Origin: Verrucomicrobiota bacterium
GTDB lineage: Bacteria; Verrucomicrobiota; Verrucomicrobiia; Opitutales; Opitutaceae
Reading direction: 5' to 3'
Length of the DNA: 43,081 nt
Assembly: GCA_947471035.1 (NCBI GenBank)
Contig: CANIWJ010000020.1
Coordinates: 1-43,081, forward strand
The notes beneath the pieces are model-generated. The model was not told the DNA's origin, made no database searches, and was given only the letters and a program-made list of their open reading frames with translations. Position numbers and translations under genes: made by a program. This document shows positions 33,430 to 42,191 of this stretch, one piece after another (the stretch's first letter is position 1; each line of letters begins with the position of its first letter).

Positions 33430-33450
33430 AAGTAACCTATTAGGTTACTT
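33430..33450. promoter_or_regulatory. 21-bp perfect palindrome upstream of the U32 gene
   Basis: The arms AAGTAACCTA (33430-33439) and TAGGTTACTT (33441-33450) flank one central base. It lies 74 bp upstream of the U32 start and 65 bp downstream of the ubiB-like stop (158-bp gap, both genes on minus). No T run follows on the minus strand, so a repressor operator is more likely than a terminator. Confidence 0.5.
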
Positions 33451-33514
33451 TGGGTTTGAGGGTGTTGGGTGGGGGAGAGGGGAAAGCGTGGCTAGGGAAG
33501 GCGGTGTGTACGGA

Positions 33515-35149
33515 CTACCGGCCTTCGCGGAAGATGCCGTAGACGACGTATGCGGCTATGGTGGCGGCGATGACGTAGCCGCTGCCGCTGAGCAGGGTGA
33601 GTGTGCCGCCTTTGGCCGCCACAATCAGGGAACTGCCGATCACCAGGCAGCCGCTGATGAAACCGAGCGCGATGCGGTTGGCCGAGGTTTTGAGCGCATC
33701 GTCCAGGTCTTCGAGTCCTTGATGCTGAAACTTGATCGTGAGTTCGTCGTGCTCAATACGACGGATGATGCGGTGCAGCTCGGCGGGTAGATCGCGCAGG
33801 CCGCCGAGCGTGGTGCGCAGGAGGGAGCGAGTATCGCGCAGGAGGGCGCGGGGGCCGATGCGGTCTTTTTGGAGCTGCACCAGCACGGGGCGGGCCGAGC
33901 GTTTGAGGTCGAATTCGGGGTCGAGCGAGCGGGCGACTTCCTCGATGGAGAGCACGGCCTTGGCCATCAGGGAGTAGTCGCTGGTAATGGAAATGCCGTT
34001 ACGGCCGAAGATGAACAGAAGCTTCAACATCGCGCGGCCGAGGTTAACCTGCCCGATGGCGCGGTTGAAATCTTCGCGCAGGGCGAGGGTGACGTCGCGT
34101 TCCATGGCGCGGAGGTCGGCGCGGCCGGCGGGGCTGCCGAGTTCGGCGGCGATTTGCACGATGCGTTCGGCGTCCTGATCCACGGCGGCAAGGAAGAGAT
34201 CGGCCAGAGCGTGGCGCAGGCGGCGGGTGAGGTGTCCGGCCAGGCCCCAGTCTAGGAAGCAGAGGCGTCCGTCTGCTGTGACGAGCACGTTGCCGGCGTG
34301 GGGGTCGGCGTGGAAAAAACCGGCTACGAGCACTTGGTGAAAGAGGGAGGCCGCGCCGGCGCGGGCGAGTGCGCGAGCGGCGTCGGGGGCGAGGCCGCTG
34401 GAATCCACCGGGCGGCCCACGATGCGCTGCATGACAAGCACGCATTCGCTGGAGAATTCGTCGTAGATCTCGGGCGCGAAGACGTGTTCGGGGTTGGGGT
34501 TGGTCGCGGTGAAGAAGCGTTGGTTTCGCGCCTCGTAGGTGAAATCCAATTCTCTCAGCACACCCGCGCTCACTTCGGCGACGACGGCGGGCAGGTCGTA
34601 GGGGCGGAGGGTTTCGATGCGCTCGTGGAGCTGGTTCACGAAGAAGCTGAGCAGGGCGAGGTCGGTCTCGACGAGTTTGCGCAGGCTGGGGCGCTGGATT
34701 TTGACCGCGACTTCGCGGCCGTCGTGCAGGGTGGCGAAATAGACTTGGGCGAGGGAGGCGGAGGCGGCGGGTTTTTCGTCGAAGGAGGAGAATACTTCCG
34801 CGAGAGGACGGCCGAGGGCTTCTTCGAGCACGGGGCGCATCTCGGAGAAGGGCAGGGTGGCGACGTTGTTGCGCAGTTTGCGCAGCTCGAAGATGAGCGC
34901 GGGCGGCAGGGCGTCGGGCCGCATACTGAGGAGTTGACCGGCCTTGATGAAGGCTGGGCCGAGATCTTCCAGGGCGGTGCGGATGCGGACGTAGGCGGGC
35001 AGGCGTTTGGCCGGGCGCGGGATGAAGCGCTGCCAAAAGCCGGCGGGTAGTTCGAGTTGGTCGAGCAGTTCGCTGAACCCGCAACGGGCGGCGACGGCGA
35101 TGATCTCCTTCGCTCGGACGGCGTGGGCGAGCAGGTTGAAGGGAGTCAC
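33515..35149 (-). CDS. UbiB/ABC1/AarF-family atypical kinase
   Basis: A 544-residue membrane-associated protein-kinase-like ATPase with a GTG start at 35149. Family motifs are complete: the KxGQ helix (FIKAGQLLSMRPD, about 67-79), the alanine-rich loop as ASASLAQVYFA, the lysine of VAVKIQRP, the catalytic-loop FHADPHAGNVL, and DWGLAGHL. Two C-terminal transmembrane helices (LGFISGCLVIGSSLIVAA and VIAATIAAYVVYGIF) anchor it, as in bacterial UbiB. Relatives assist isoprenoid-quinone synthesis or lipid handling. In this lineage the quinone would probably be menaquinone (inference). It follows a small phasin-like gene by 37 bp, a pairing seen often for this family. Confidence 0.9.
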   Translation of the reverse strand: MTPFNLLAHAVRAKEIIAVAARCGFSELLDQLELPAGFWQRFIPRPAKRLPAYVRIRTALEDLGPAFIKAGQLLSMRPDALPPALIFELRKLRNNVATLPFSEMRPVLEEALGRPLAEVFSSFDEKPAASASLAQVYFATLHDGREVAVKIQRPSLRKLVETDLALLSFFVNQLHERIETLRPYDLPAVVAEVSAGVLRELDFTYEARNQRFFTATNPNPEHVFAPEIYDEFSSECVLVMQRIVGRPVDSSGLAPDAARALARAGAASLFHQVLVAGFFHADPHAGNVLVTADGRLCFLDWGLAGHLTRRLRHALADLFLAAVDQDAERIVQIAAELGSPAGRADLRAMERDVTLALREDFNRAIGQVNLGRAMLKLLFIFGRNGISITSDYSLMAKAVLSIEEVARSLDPEFDLKRSARPVLVQLQKDRIGPRALLRDTRSLLRTTLGGLRDLPAELHRIIRRIEHDELTIKFQHQGLEDLDDALKTSANRIALGFISGCLVIGSSLIVAAKGGTLTLLSGSGYVIAATIAAYVVYGIFREGR

Positions 35150-35186
35150 GCGGAGAGCGGAGAGCTAGGAGCAGGGAGGGACGAGC

Positions 35187-35516
35187 TTAGGGCTCTTGGT
35201 TGCGGGTCGGCGCGGGAGCGGGAGCAGTGGCAGCGGCTTCGAGGACGGCCACGCGGGCTTCGAGGGCGGCGAGGCGGGCGGTGACGGCGGTGTCGTGTTT
35301 GTTGAACAACTCGGCGGCCTTGGCGGAGGCTTGCTGACTGAGTTCTTCGAATTCGTGACGACCGCGCTCGCCGATTTTTTCGGCGATGATGCGGGCGTCG
35401 TCGGCTTTGATTTTGCCTTGGCGCACGTAGTCATCGAGCGCGTCTTGAACTTTTTCTTTGGTGATGACGGCGGCGCCGACACCGGCGAGGAGGGTTTTTT
35501 TGATGGTTTCGATCAT
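35187..35516 (-). CDS. Small phasin-like coiled-coil protein
   Basis: A 109-residue protein with an N-terminal amphipathic stretch (MIETIKKTLLAGVGAAVITKE), a charged middle (YVRQGKIKADDARIIAEKIGERGRHEFEEL) and a long heptad-patterned helix (SQQASAKAAELFNKHDTAVTARLAALEARVAVLEAA). The tail is Ala/Pro-rich. It resembles the phasin / PhaF-like group, proteins that coat granules or bind membranes. It has no enzyme motif. Position directly upstream of the ubiB-like gene on the same strand suggests a shared lipid or quinone-related role. Confidence 0.75.
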   Translation of the reverse strand: MIETIKKTLLAGVGAAVITKEKVQDALDDYVRQGKIKADDARIIAEKIGERGRHEFEELSQQASAKAAELFNKHDTAVTARLAALEARVAVLEAAATAPAPAPTRNQEP

Positions 35517-35561
35517 GGTGGGAAATGTGCGGGGTGGTGGAGGGGCGGCAAATGGAAAGGG

Positions 35562-36821
35562 TTAGTCGCCGGCGACGGATGCGGCGGGGAAGGGTGCGTT
35601 GGTGGCGGCGTGGGGGGCGGCGGCGCGCAGGCGGTGGGCTAGGACGAGGGTGAGTAGGAAGGCGGCGGTGGCGAGCAGGCCCACGTGTTCGTAGCCGTAG
35701 AGGTGGTTAGTGGCGTCGCTCCACACGAGGGCACCGCCGGCGAGGTTGGCGAGGGCGCCCACGCCTTGCTGGATCGCGGAGTTAAGGCTCATGAAGCCAC
35801 CGCGAAAGCGCGGGGCGACTGAATTGGCCACCAGCGCGGTGGCCGGGCCGAAGCGTCCGGACATGCCGACGAAGAAGAGGGTAGTAACGATGAGAACGAG
35901 CGGGAGTGGAGCGGGGCCGAGGCGGGTGAGAATGAGCACGGCTGCGATGGCGGGCACAGTGATGGCGGCGAGGACGTGGAGTTTGTCGTGCCGGTCGGTG
36001 AGTTGGCCGATCCATCGGGTGGAGGCAAAGGTGGCTAACCCGCCAAAGAAATATACGAAGGGGAGTTGGCTTTCGGTCAGGCCCACGTTGGCGATCATGC
36101 TTGGGGCCATGAACGGGATGACGCAGGAGCCGCTGAAAATCAGGGCGGCGGTGACGGCGAAACCACGCCAGTGGACGCGTTCGGCCAGGAGGTCACGCAT
36201 GGCGAGAAAGGGGTGGGGGCGCGGGCCGGTGAGCGTGAGCGGCGGGCGAGAGGGGATGTTACGCGTTATGGCCAGAAGGATGGGACCGGCGAGCGCGGCG
36301 AGCAGGAAAAACGGCGCGTGCCATTGGAAGCGGTTGGCCAAGGTGAGTCCGAGAGGCACGCCGGCAATGGAGGCGAGCGGGAAAGCAGACATGACCATGG
36401 CGAAGCCGCGTCCACGTCGTTCGGGCGGGACCACGTCGCCGACGGTGGCGACGACGACTGCGCCAGCCAAACCGCCGAAGGCTCCGGCGAGGAGGCGGGC
36501 GGCGAGCAGGGCGTGGTGCGAAGGCGCGAGAGCGCAGGCAAGGGTGGCCAGTCCGAAGCCGGAGTAGAGCCAAAGCAGGGCGTGTTTGCGGTCCACGCGG
36601 TCGAGGAAGAAGCCACCGATTATCCCCGCAATGGCGGCGGCGCCTCCGTAGGCGGCGACGAGGTGGCTAAATTGCGCGGGCGACAGTTCGAATTCCCGCA
36701 TGAGCCCCGCTCCGAGGGGCATCATGATCATGTAATCCAGAATGTGGGTGAACTGCACCGCCGCCAGCGTGAGCAGGATGGTGCGTTCGGAGCGGAGGGC
36801 GGGAGCGGTTACGGCGGACAT
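35562..36821 (-). CDS. Major facilitator superfamily transporter
   Basis: A 12-helix inner-membrane transporter of 419 residues in the drug:H+ antiporter (AraJ-like) style. The loop 2-3 motif is seen as GGFFLDRVDRKHALLW, and motif C style glycine/proline helices (AFPLASIAGVPLGLTLANRF) fall in helix 5. The second half starts after a loop near residue 200 (RPHPFLAMRDLLAERVHWRG). The likely role is efflux of a small organic compound, but the substrate cannot be inferred. It stands 46 bp upstream of the phasin-like gene on the same strand. Confidence 0.88.
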   Translation of the reverse strand: MSAVTAPALRSERTILLTLAAVQFTHILDYMIMMPLGAGLMREFELSPAQFSHLVAAYGGAAAIAGIIGGFFLDRVDRKHALLWLYSGFGLATLACALAPSHHALLAARLLAGAFGGLAGAVVVATVGDVVPPERRGRGFAMVMSAFPLASIAGVPLGLTLANRFQWHAPFFLLAALAGPILLAITRNIPSRPPLTLTGPRPHPFLAMRDLLAERVHWRGFAVTAALIFSGSCVIPFMAPSMIANVGLTESQLPFVYFFGGLATFASTRWIGQLTDRHDKLHVLAAITVPAIAAVLILTRLGPAPLPLVLIVTTLFFVGMSGRFGPATALVANSVAPRFRGGFMSLNSAIQQGVGALANLAGGALVWSDATNHLYGYEHVGLLATAAFLLTLVLAHRLRAAAPHAATNAPFPAASVAGD

Positions 36822-36901
36822 GGCCGGTCATGTTTACGCCAGACTCGGCTTGGGCGCAACTAGCGTGCTGCCCGCGATGCGAGGTTAGCCGGGGCGGTGG
36901 A

Positions 36902-37450
36902 TTAGGCGGACGGCTTGTATTGGAGATCGCGGCGGACGGAGGCGCGGAAGATCATGGCGAAAGCGATGCCCAGAAGGGTGGCGAAGAGGAAGGTGTTTAC
37001 ACCGTAAACGACGCCGCGGGCGGTGGCGGAGGTGGCGTATTCGATTTTCTGCATCACTTGGGCGGCTTCTTCAGGGGAAAGTTTGGCGAGTTGGTCTTTG
37101 GCGCGTTCGACGATGAGGCCGTGTTGCAGGGTGCGTAGGCTTGGGTTGATAAACGCGAGGTAGAGGTATTGGCCGATGGCGGTCACGATTCCGCTGACCA
37201 GGCCGGTTGCGACGGCGAACTTGGCGGCGGCTCCGAAGGGCAGGGGACCGCCTTGCGAAAGAGTTTTTTTGGCGGCGCGATGGGCAAAGGACACTACGAC
37301 CATTAGCAGGATAAACCCGATCAGGCTTTCGGGCATTTGGGCGGAGGCCATGCCCTCGGCCGTCTGGTGTTTACCCAGAGCGAAAACCACCAGGGTGGCG
37401 AATAACTGGGCAAGGCCGATCAGAGCGCCGTAAAGAAGTGGGAGTGGCAT
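36902..37450 (-). CDS. DUF4199 membrane protein
   Basis: A 182-residue integral membrane protein from MPLPLLYGALIGLAQ at 37450. Upstream codons overlap the tatA-like gene and have no family character. Four hydrophobic helices are visible (YGALIGLAQLFATLVVFAL, LIGFILLMVVVSFAHRAA, FAVATGLVSGIVTAIGQYLYLAF, VYGVNTFLFATLLGIAFAMIF). A soluble segment (LIVERAKDQLAKLSPEEAAQVMQKI) separates helices 3 and 4. The layout and the phrase VSFAHRAAKK fit DUF4199, common in Bacteroidota and Verrucomicrobiota. The function is unknown. Confidence 0.75.
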   Translation of the reverse strand: MPLPLLYGALIGLAQLFATLVVFALGKHQTAEGMASAQMPESLIGFILLMVVVSFAHRAAKKTLSQGGPLPFGAAAKFAVATGLVSGIVTAIGQYLYLAFINPSLRTLQHGLIVERAKDQLAKLSPEEAAQVMQKIEYATSATARGVVYGVNTFLFATLLGIAFAMIFRASVRRDLQYKPSA

Positions 37451-37481
37451 TGGGAGCGAGGAGCGAGAAAAGCTGGTAGAG

Positions 37482-37853
37482 CTAGTAAGGAGAGGGTGGC
37501 GGGGGCGAGGCGGGAGCTGGGGGCAGAGGAGCGCTGGTAGCCGGAGTGGGTGCCGGTGGTGGTTCCAGGGATTCAATTGGGCGGGGGATGCTTGAGGGAG
37601 GAGCGTGTCGAGGGGCGGGGGGCGTTACGGTCTCCTCTTCCATGACGCGCTTCACTTCGGTCTCGATGTTGGCTGTGGCTTTTTTGAACTCTCGCATCGC
37701 TTTACCGATTGTGCGGGCCATGTCGGGCAGGCCTTTGCCGCCGAAAAGCAGGAGGCCTATGACGGCCACGAGCATCATTTCCATGCCTCCGATGCCCTCG
37801 ATAAAGGCGAGGGTCGCGAAGGGTGGTTGGATGGTGAGCAGGAGGCCGTTCAT
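37482..37853 (-). CDS. tatA: TatA/TatE-like twin-arginine translocase subunit
   Basis: A 123-residue protein of the Tat system that forms the protein-conducting assembly for folded substrates. It has the short hydrophobic helix (IGGMEMMLVAVIGLLLFGGKGLP), the FG..LP hinge, an amphipathic helix (DMARTIGKAMREFKKATANIE), and a proline-rich disordered tail. The N-terminus is about 20 residues longer than usual (MNGLLLTIQPPFATLAFIEG), so the true start may be downstream, although no ATG lies at the expected spot. TatC is not in the window. Confidence 0.85.
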   Translation of the reverse strand: MNGLLLTIQPPFATLAFIEGIGGMEMMLVAVIGLLLFGGKGLPDMARTIGKAMREFKKATANIETEVKRVMEEETVTPPAPRHAPPSSIPRPIESLEPPPAPTPATSAPLPPAPASPPPPSPY

Positions 37854-37900
37854 GGCGCGTGAGTTGGGTGAGGGTTCGGTGGAAGTGAAGCGCGATTCGA

Positions 37901-38839
37901 TCAGGAGGCGAGCGCGACCTCGACGATGAAGCTTTGGGTTTTACCGGGTGAGACGAGGTGCAGACCTACGCCGGTCTCGGGGGCGTTGGGCGGTCCCATC
38001 CAAGGTTCGATGCAGTAAAAAGGAGCTTCGGGCGAGGCCGACCACGTGACAAAGGTGGCCTCGGGCGGGGGCGGGTTTTTCTTGTCGAGGCTGAGGCTTA
38101 CTTGAATCGCACCAGCGCGATCTCCGGTGGCGGGGGCGAGGGTGGCGGTAGGGCGGCTGAGGCCGAGGTGAAAGGTGTCGATCCACTCGGGATTGGCCAA
38201 AGATGCTGTGGTGGGCAGGGTGGGTCCGGGCACGAGTTGTCCGCTGGGGTTTTGGCGCAGGTGGCGGGTCGCGGGCATTTCGAGCCGGTAGTCATCGCGG
38301 GTGCGTCCAGGTTCCCAGGGAGCGGTAAAATAAAAATGATGGCCGGCGCTCCAAGGTAGCGGGCGGGCGTCGAGGTTTTTCAGGTCAAACTCGCAGGTAA
38401 GCGAGGCGGGGCCGAAGCGGTAGATGACGCGGAATTCGTACTTGTAGGGGTATGCGGCGAGGGCGGAGGCGTCGGGTTGAAAAAGAGCGGAGAATCCTGA
38501 GGCGTCAGCGCGCTCCAAGGCGAAGCGGCCTTGGCGGGCGAGGCCGTGCATGGGCATGGGGAGCGGTTCGCCTTCGGGGGTGCGCCAGCGGTGGATTTTG
38601 CCCTGGTCAAAGGTGCGGGCGTTTAAGGGGAAGAGGATGGGGTTGCCGCCGCGGACGCTGGCGAAGTTTTCGAAGGTGGCGTTTTCCGGCCAGTGAATGA
38701 CGTCGCGCACGTTCCCATCGGCCAGGGCGAGGTTCCAGTTCATGAGGCGTGCGCCGCGTTCGGGGCAGGCAAGGAAAGTGGAGCGGCCTACGCGCCAGCG
38801 GTGCAGCGTTTCGCCGAGGTGGGTCACGGTATCGAGCAT
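37901..38839 (-). CDS. Aldose-1-epimerase / D-hexose-6-phosphate mutarotase-like protein
   Basis: A 312-residue galactose-mutarotase-fold enzyme interconverting anomers of a hexose or hexose phosphate. Family blocks are RGGNPILFP (substrate arginine), MHGLARQG (catalytic-histidine region), WSAGHHFYF (second histidine) and YCIEPWMGPPNA with the catalytic glutamate. The RGGNPILFP/EPWMGPPN pair resembles the LacX/YeaD-type subfamilies. It is cytoplasmic and has no signal peptide. A link to the nearby ppgK or UDP-glucose dehydrogenase is possible but not supported by an operon. Confidence 0.82.
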   Translation of the reverse strand: MLDTVTHLGETLHRWRVGRSTFLACPERGARLMNWNLALADGNVRDVIHWPENATFENFASVRGGNPILFPLNARTFDQGKIHRWRTPEGEPLPMPMHGLARQGRFALERADASGFSALFQPDASALAAYPYKYEFRVIYRFGPASLTCEFDLKNLDARPLPWSAGHHFYFTAPWEPGRTRDDYRLEMPATRHLRQNPSGQLVPGPTLPTTASLANPEWIDTFHLGLSRPTATLAPATGDRAGAIQVSLSLDKKNPPPPEATFVTWSASPEAPFYCIEPWMGPPNAPETGVGLHLVSPGKTQSFIVEVALAS

Positions 38840-38943
38840 GGAGGTTGAGGAGATGAGTGGCGGAGGTCGGGCGGGGCAAAAGGTTTTTGGCGGTTTGGTG
38901 ACGATGGCGCGGGTCGCGCTCGCGAGCTGAACGGATACCGCCC

Positions 38944-38972
38944 TTGACTCTTCCCGTGCGCGAGGGCTACGC
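38944..38972 (+). promoter_or_regulatory. Possible promoter of efp
   Basis: TTGACT (38944-38949) and CTACGC (38967-38972) are separated by 17 bases in the 181-bp region upstream of efp. The -35 box is good and the -10 poor. Nothing else is seen in this gap. Confidence 0.3.
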
Positions 38973-39020
38973 CTTAACCTTTTAACCAGTCACAAACCAC
39001 GTCTCCATTCGTTTACCGCC

Positions 39021-39578
39021 ATGCCCTCCGCCAACGATGTCCGTAAAGGCCAAGTCATTAAATTCAACGGCGAGCCCCATCTCGTCATGGAAACCCAGCA
39101 TCGCACGCCGGGAAATCTGCGCGCCTTCGTACAGGTGAAGATGCGCAATCTGCGCTACGGCAAGGCGCTCGACCAGCGTTTCGCCTCCACCGACACGATC
39201 GAGGTGTTGCCTACCGAGCACAAGACCCTGGAGTTTTCCTATGCCGATCGCGATACCTTCGCGTTCATGGATCCGGAGACCTTTGAGACGATTGAGCTGC
39301 CGGCTTCGCTCATCGGCGATACCAAGAATTACCTCACGGCCAACGGCAAAGTGGAGGTTCTCTACGTCGATGAAAGGCCGTTGACCATTCAGCTGCCGAC
39401 TTCGGTGGTATTGAAGATCGTCGAGAGCGCCGACGGCGTGAAGGGTGACACCGCCTCCAACGTGCAGAAACCGGCCAAGCTGGAAACCGGTCTGGTGGTG
39501 AGCGTGCCGTTGTTCATCAAGGAAGGCGAACTGATCAAGGTCTCGACCGACGACGGTTCCTACATGGGGCGCGCCTGA
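39021..39578 (+). CDS. efp: Elongation factor P with asparagine at the loop tip
   Basis: A tRNA-mimic that binds between the P and E sites and helps ribosomes through polyproline stretches (185 residues). The KOW-like domain I starts with ANDVRKGQVIKFNGEPHLV. The domain II/III signature is ETGLVVSVPLFIKEGELIKVSTDDGSYMGRA. The domain I loop that touches the peptidyl-transferase centre reads TPGNLRAF. The residue at the position of E. coli K34 is N32, with an arginine two residues later. The known tip modifications (beta-lysyl on Lys, rhamnose on Arg, 5-aminopentanol on Lys) would therefore not apply at N32. No modification genes are nearby. Confidence 0.95.
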   Translation: MPSANDVRKGQVIKFNGEPHLVMETQHRTPGNLRAFVQVKMRNLRYGKALDQRFASTDTIEVLPTEHKTLEFSYADRDTFAFMDPETFETIELPASLIGDTKNYLTANGKVEVLYVDERPLTIQLPTSVVLKIVESADGVKGDTASNVQKPAKLETGLVVSVPLFIKEGELIKVSTDDGSYMGRA

Positions 39579-39625
39579 TTCTTACCACGGACGGGCCGGG
39601 GACTGCTCCCGGTTCGTCATCGTTG

Positions 39626-39657
39626 GCCGCCTCCGTCAAAGACGAGGCGGCTTTTTT
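39626..39657 (+). terminator. Rho-independent terminator of efp
   Basis: The stem GCCGCCT (39626-39632) with AGGCGGC (39645-39651), extended by CGTC/GACG with one bulged base, is followed by TTTTTT (39652-39657). It lies 47 bp after the efp stop and just before the convergent UDP-glucose dehydrogenase gene. Confidence 0.9.
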
Positions 39658-39663
39658 ACGGAC

Positions 39664-41025
39664 TTATTTTCCGATGCCGTAGGCGCGGAAGCCGAGGGCG
39701 CGTAGCGCGGCGAGGTCGGTGATGTTACGACCGTCGAAGAGGAAGGCCGGCTTGGGCATGCCTGCGAGGATGGCGGCGTAATCGAGGGTCTTGAACTCGT
39801 CCCACTCGGTCAGGATGGCGATGGCATGAGCACCGACGCAGGCTTCGCGGGCGGAAGTGGCGATAGTGAGGCGGCGATTGGCGGGCGCGTCTTTGCCGAG
39901 TACGTCTTCGCGAATCATTTCGGCGGGGACCTTGGGGTCGTAAACCACCACGTCAGCGTGTTCGGCAATAAGATCGCGGCACACACTGATGGCGGCGGAT
40001 TCGCGGGTGTCGTTGGTATCTTTTTTGAAGGCGAACCCGAGCACGGCGATGCGTTTGTCGGCGACACTGTTAAAGAGGGTTTTGACGATTTTGGCGGCGA
40101 AGCGGTGTTTCTGCCAGTCGTTCATCGTAATCACGGAATCCCAATAGCGGGAAACTTCCGGCAGGCCGAAGTGTTCGCTGAGATAGCTGAGATTGAGCAC
40201 GTCTTTCTGGAAGCAGGAGCCGCCGAAGCCGACCGAGGCTTTGAGAAACTTGGGGCCGATGCGGGAGTCTTTGCCGATGGCGTGAGCGACTTCGTCCACG
40301 TCGGCGCCGGTGGCTTCGCAGAGGGCGGAGATGGCGTTGATCGAGGAAATGCGCTGGGCGAGGAAGGCGTTGGCGACGAGTTTGGAGAGCTCGGAGGACC
40401 AGAGGTTGGTCGTGATGATGCGGTCGCGCGCGACCCAGCGGGCGTAAACCGAGACGAGGGTTTCGATGGCCTTTTCGCCTTCGGGGGTACGTTCGCCGCC
40501 GATCAGTACGCGGTCGGGGTTGGCGAGGTCGGCCATGGCCGTGCCTTCGGCGAGGAATTCAGGGTTGGAGAGAACCTGGCATTTCGCGGCGCAGGGTTGC
40601 GCGGCGAGAATTTCCTGGATGGTGGTGGCGGTGCGCACCGGGATGGTGGACTTCTCGACGATGATTTTCGGTGAAGTGGCGACTTCGGCGATGGTGCGGG
40701 CCACGGACTCGATGTAGCGCAGGTCGGCGGCTCGGCCGGCGCCGACTCCGTAGGTTTTGGTCGGGGTGTTGACCGATACAAAAATGATGTCGGCGGCGGC
40801 GATCGCGCCTTTCACGTCGGTGGAGAAAAACAGGTTCCGACCGCGGGCAGTTTTAACGATATCATCCAGGCCGGGCTCATAGATGGGCAGGGTGTCGGAG
40901 TTCCAGGCGGCGATGCGCTTGGTGTTCATGTCCACGACGGTGACCGTGATATCGGGCGCTTTGAACGCGATCATGGCCATGGTGGGGCCACCTACATAAC
41001 CGGCACCGATGCAGCAGATTTTCAT
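39664..41025 (-). CDS. ugd: UDP-glucose 6-dehydrogenase of the animal-like clade
   Basis: Oxidises UDP-glucose twice to UDP-glucuronate with NAD+ (453 residues from [13 protein letters not shown] at 41025). The longer open frame to 41280 is not family-like. The NAD motif is [30 protein letters not shown], the WSSELSKL lysine (K215) and the catalytic [10 protein letters not shown] cysteine (C271) are present, and [14 protein letters not shown] starts the C-terminal domain. Long stretches ([43 protein letters not shown]) are nearly identical to what I recall of human UGDH rather than to typical bacterial Ugd/TuaD. The product feeds capsule, exopolysaccharide or LPS sugars. Confidence 0.93.
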   Translation of the reverse strand: MKICCIGAGYVGGPTMAMIAFKAPDITVTVVDMNTKRIAAWNSDTLPIYEPGLDDIVKTARGRNLFFSTDVKGAIAAADIIFVSVNTPTKTYGVGAGRAADLRYIESVARTIAEVATSPKIIVEKSTIPVRTATTIQEILAAQPCAAKCQVLSNPEFLAEGTAMADLANPDRVLIGGERTPEGEKAIETLVSVYARWVARDRIITTNLWSSELSKLVANAFLAQRISSINAISALCEATGADVDEVAHAIGKDSRIGPKFLKASVGFGGSCFQKDVLNLSYLSEHFGLPEVSRYWDSVITMNDWQKHRFAAKIVKTLFNSVADKRIAVLGFAFKKDTNDTRESAAISVCRDLIAEHADVVVYDPKVPAEMIREDVLGKDAPANRRLTIATSAREACVGAHAIAILTEWDEFKTLDYAAILAGMPKPAFLFDGRNITDLAALRALGFRAYGIGK

Positions 41026-41125
41026 ATTTGGAAAAGCAATGAATTGTCCCGGCGGGAGCTGAAACCAAGCCGGTTTTTGGCCGAAAACGTTGAGAACAAA
41101 AAGGGCGTGCGGACGCCTCGGGAGC

Positions 41126-41989
41126 TTAGCTGCGTGCTTGTTTACGGCGGGCTTGCACGATGCGGTCACAGACGGCGTCGCACCAACGAATGAACGCGCA
41201 GGGACGTGGGCTGTGGAAGTCCTTAGGTTCCCAGCCGCCGCCGTCCACGTAAAGGGTTTTGGGGTTGATCCAGGTGCCAAAAACCAAGTCGGCGACCGGG
41301 AAGGTGAAGAAGCCGGAAATACCTTCGTTGCAATCGATCACGGCGTGGTGGCGAAGATGAAAGCTGTAAATGTGGCGCCAGGCCCATCCGAAGTAACGGC
41401 TCTCGATGAGTGGTGCCCATTTTTCAAAGGCCCAGTGCTCGATGGCGTGGAAAATCTCATAAAGCGCGAGCGAAGCGGCCAAGGCGGCAAAGCCGGCGGA
41501 GAACCAAGGCAAGGAAGGAAACAGCCAGTTGAGCGCGATCAGCAAAGGGGTGACGACCAAGGCAAAAACCGGCAGGGTAAACCAAGGGAAAAACGAGGCT
41601 TCATGCTGTTCGGGCTGGGTGATCGGGTAGATATTTTCCACGTAGGGCAGCTCACGGCCCGATGATGTGCGGCGGCGGGTGATGCGGGTCAGGCTATGGT
41701 GCAGAGTGTGCTGGCGGTAGAAATGGCTGAGGAAGCTCAGGACCGGTTTGTGCAGCACATAACGGTGGAGGAAGAACTCGAAGAAGGCATTGAACAGCGT
41801 GACGGCTAAAAATGCTACGACGAAGGCCCACCAAGGCGGTGACCACTGGGCGTCCCACAGCGCAGCGGGAGCGAGAAACCAGAAAATACCTCCGATAAGA
41901 GCGAGCATGCCGACCACGGTGAAGACAAACAAGGTCAGGGAGAATTTCTCTTCTGCGTGAGGGGCGGGAGTGGGAGCGGCGGACGACAT
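41126..41989 (-). CDS. Sterol desaturase / fatty acid hydroxylase family membrane enzyme
   Basis: A 287-residue di-iron membrane oxygenase. There are four to five transmembrane helices ([80 protein letters not shown]). The histidine cluster is complete: HRYVLH, HTLHH, HAIEH and HLRHHAV. An about 50-residue loop with [22 protein letters not shown] lies between the second and third boxes. Members hydroxylate or desaturate sterols, carotenoids, fatty acids or ether lipids, and the substrate here is unknown. It is divergent from tmRNA and precedes ugd by 100 bp on the same strand. Confidence 0.88.
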   Translation of the reverse strand: MSSAAPTPAPHAEEKFSLTLFVFTVVGMLALIGGIFWFLAPAALWDAQWSPPWWAFVVAFLAVTLFNAFFEFFLHRYVLHKPVLSFLSHFYRQHTLHHSLTRITRRRTSSGRELPYVENIYPITQPEQHEASFFPWFTLPVFALVVTPLLIALNWLFPSLPWFSAGFAALAASLALYEIFHAIEHWAFEKWAPLIESRYFGWAWRHIYSFHLRHHAVIDCNEGISGFFTFPVADLVFGTWINPKTLYVDGGGWEPKDFHSPRPCAFIRWCDAVCDRIVQARRKQARS

Positions 41990-42191
41990 AAGCGCGCATT
42001 CACTCCGAAGCCTTGGCCGGCGACAATGGCCAATCTTGCAAAATATGCGTGTCAGATTTCATCGGCGAATCGCGCGAGCGCGGCGCTTGCAATCGGAAGC
42101 GAGCGCGGCGAAGTTGTCCGCTTGTTCTTTCAGATTACCGGCACGATCGAGCGAAAGCTTGGTCCCGGAAGATCGCCGAAAAGTCATTTTC

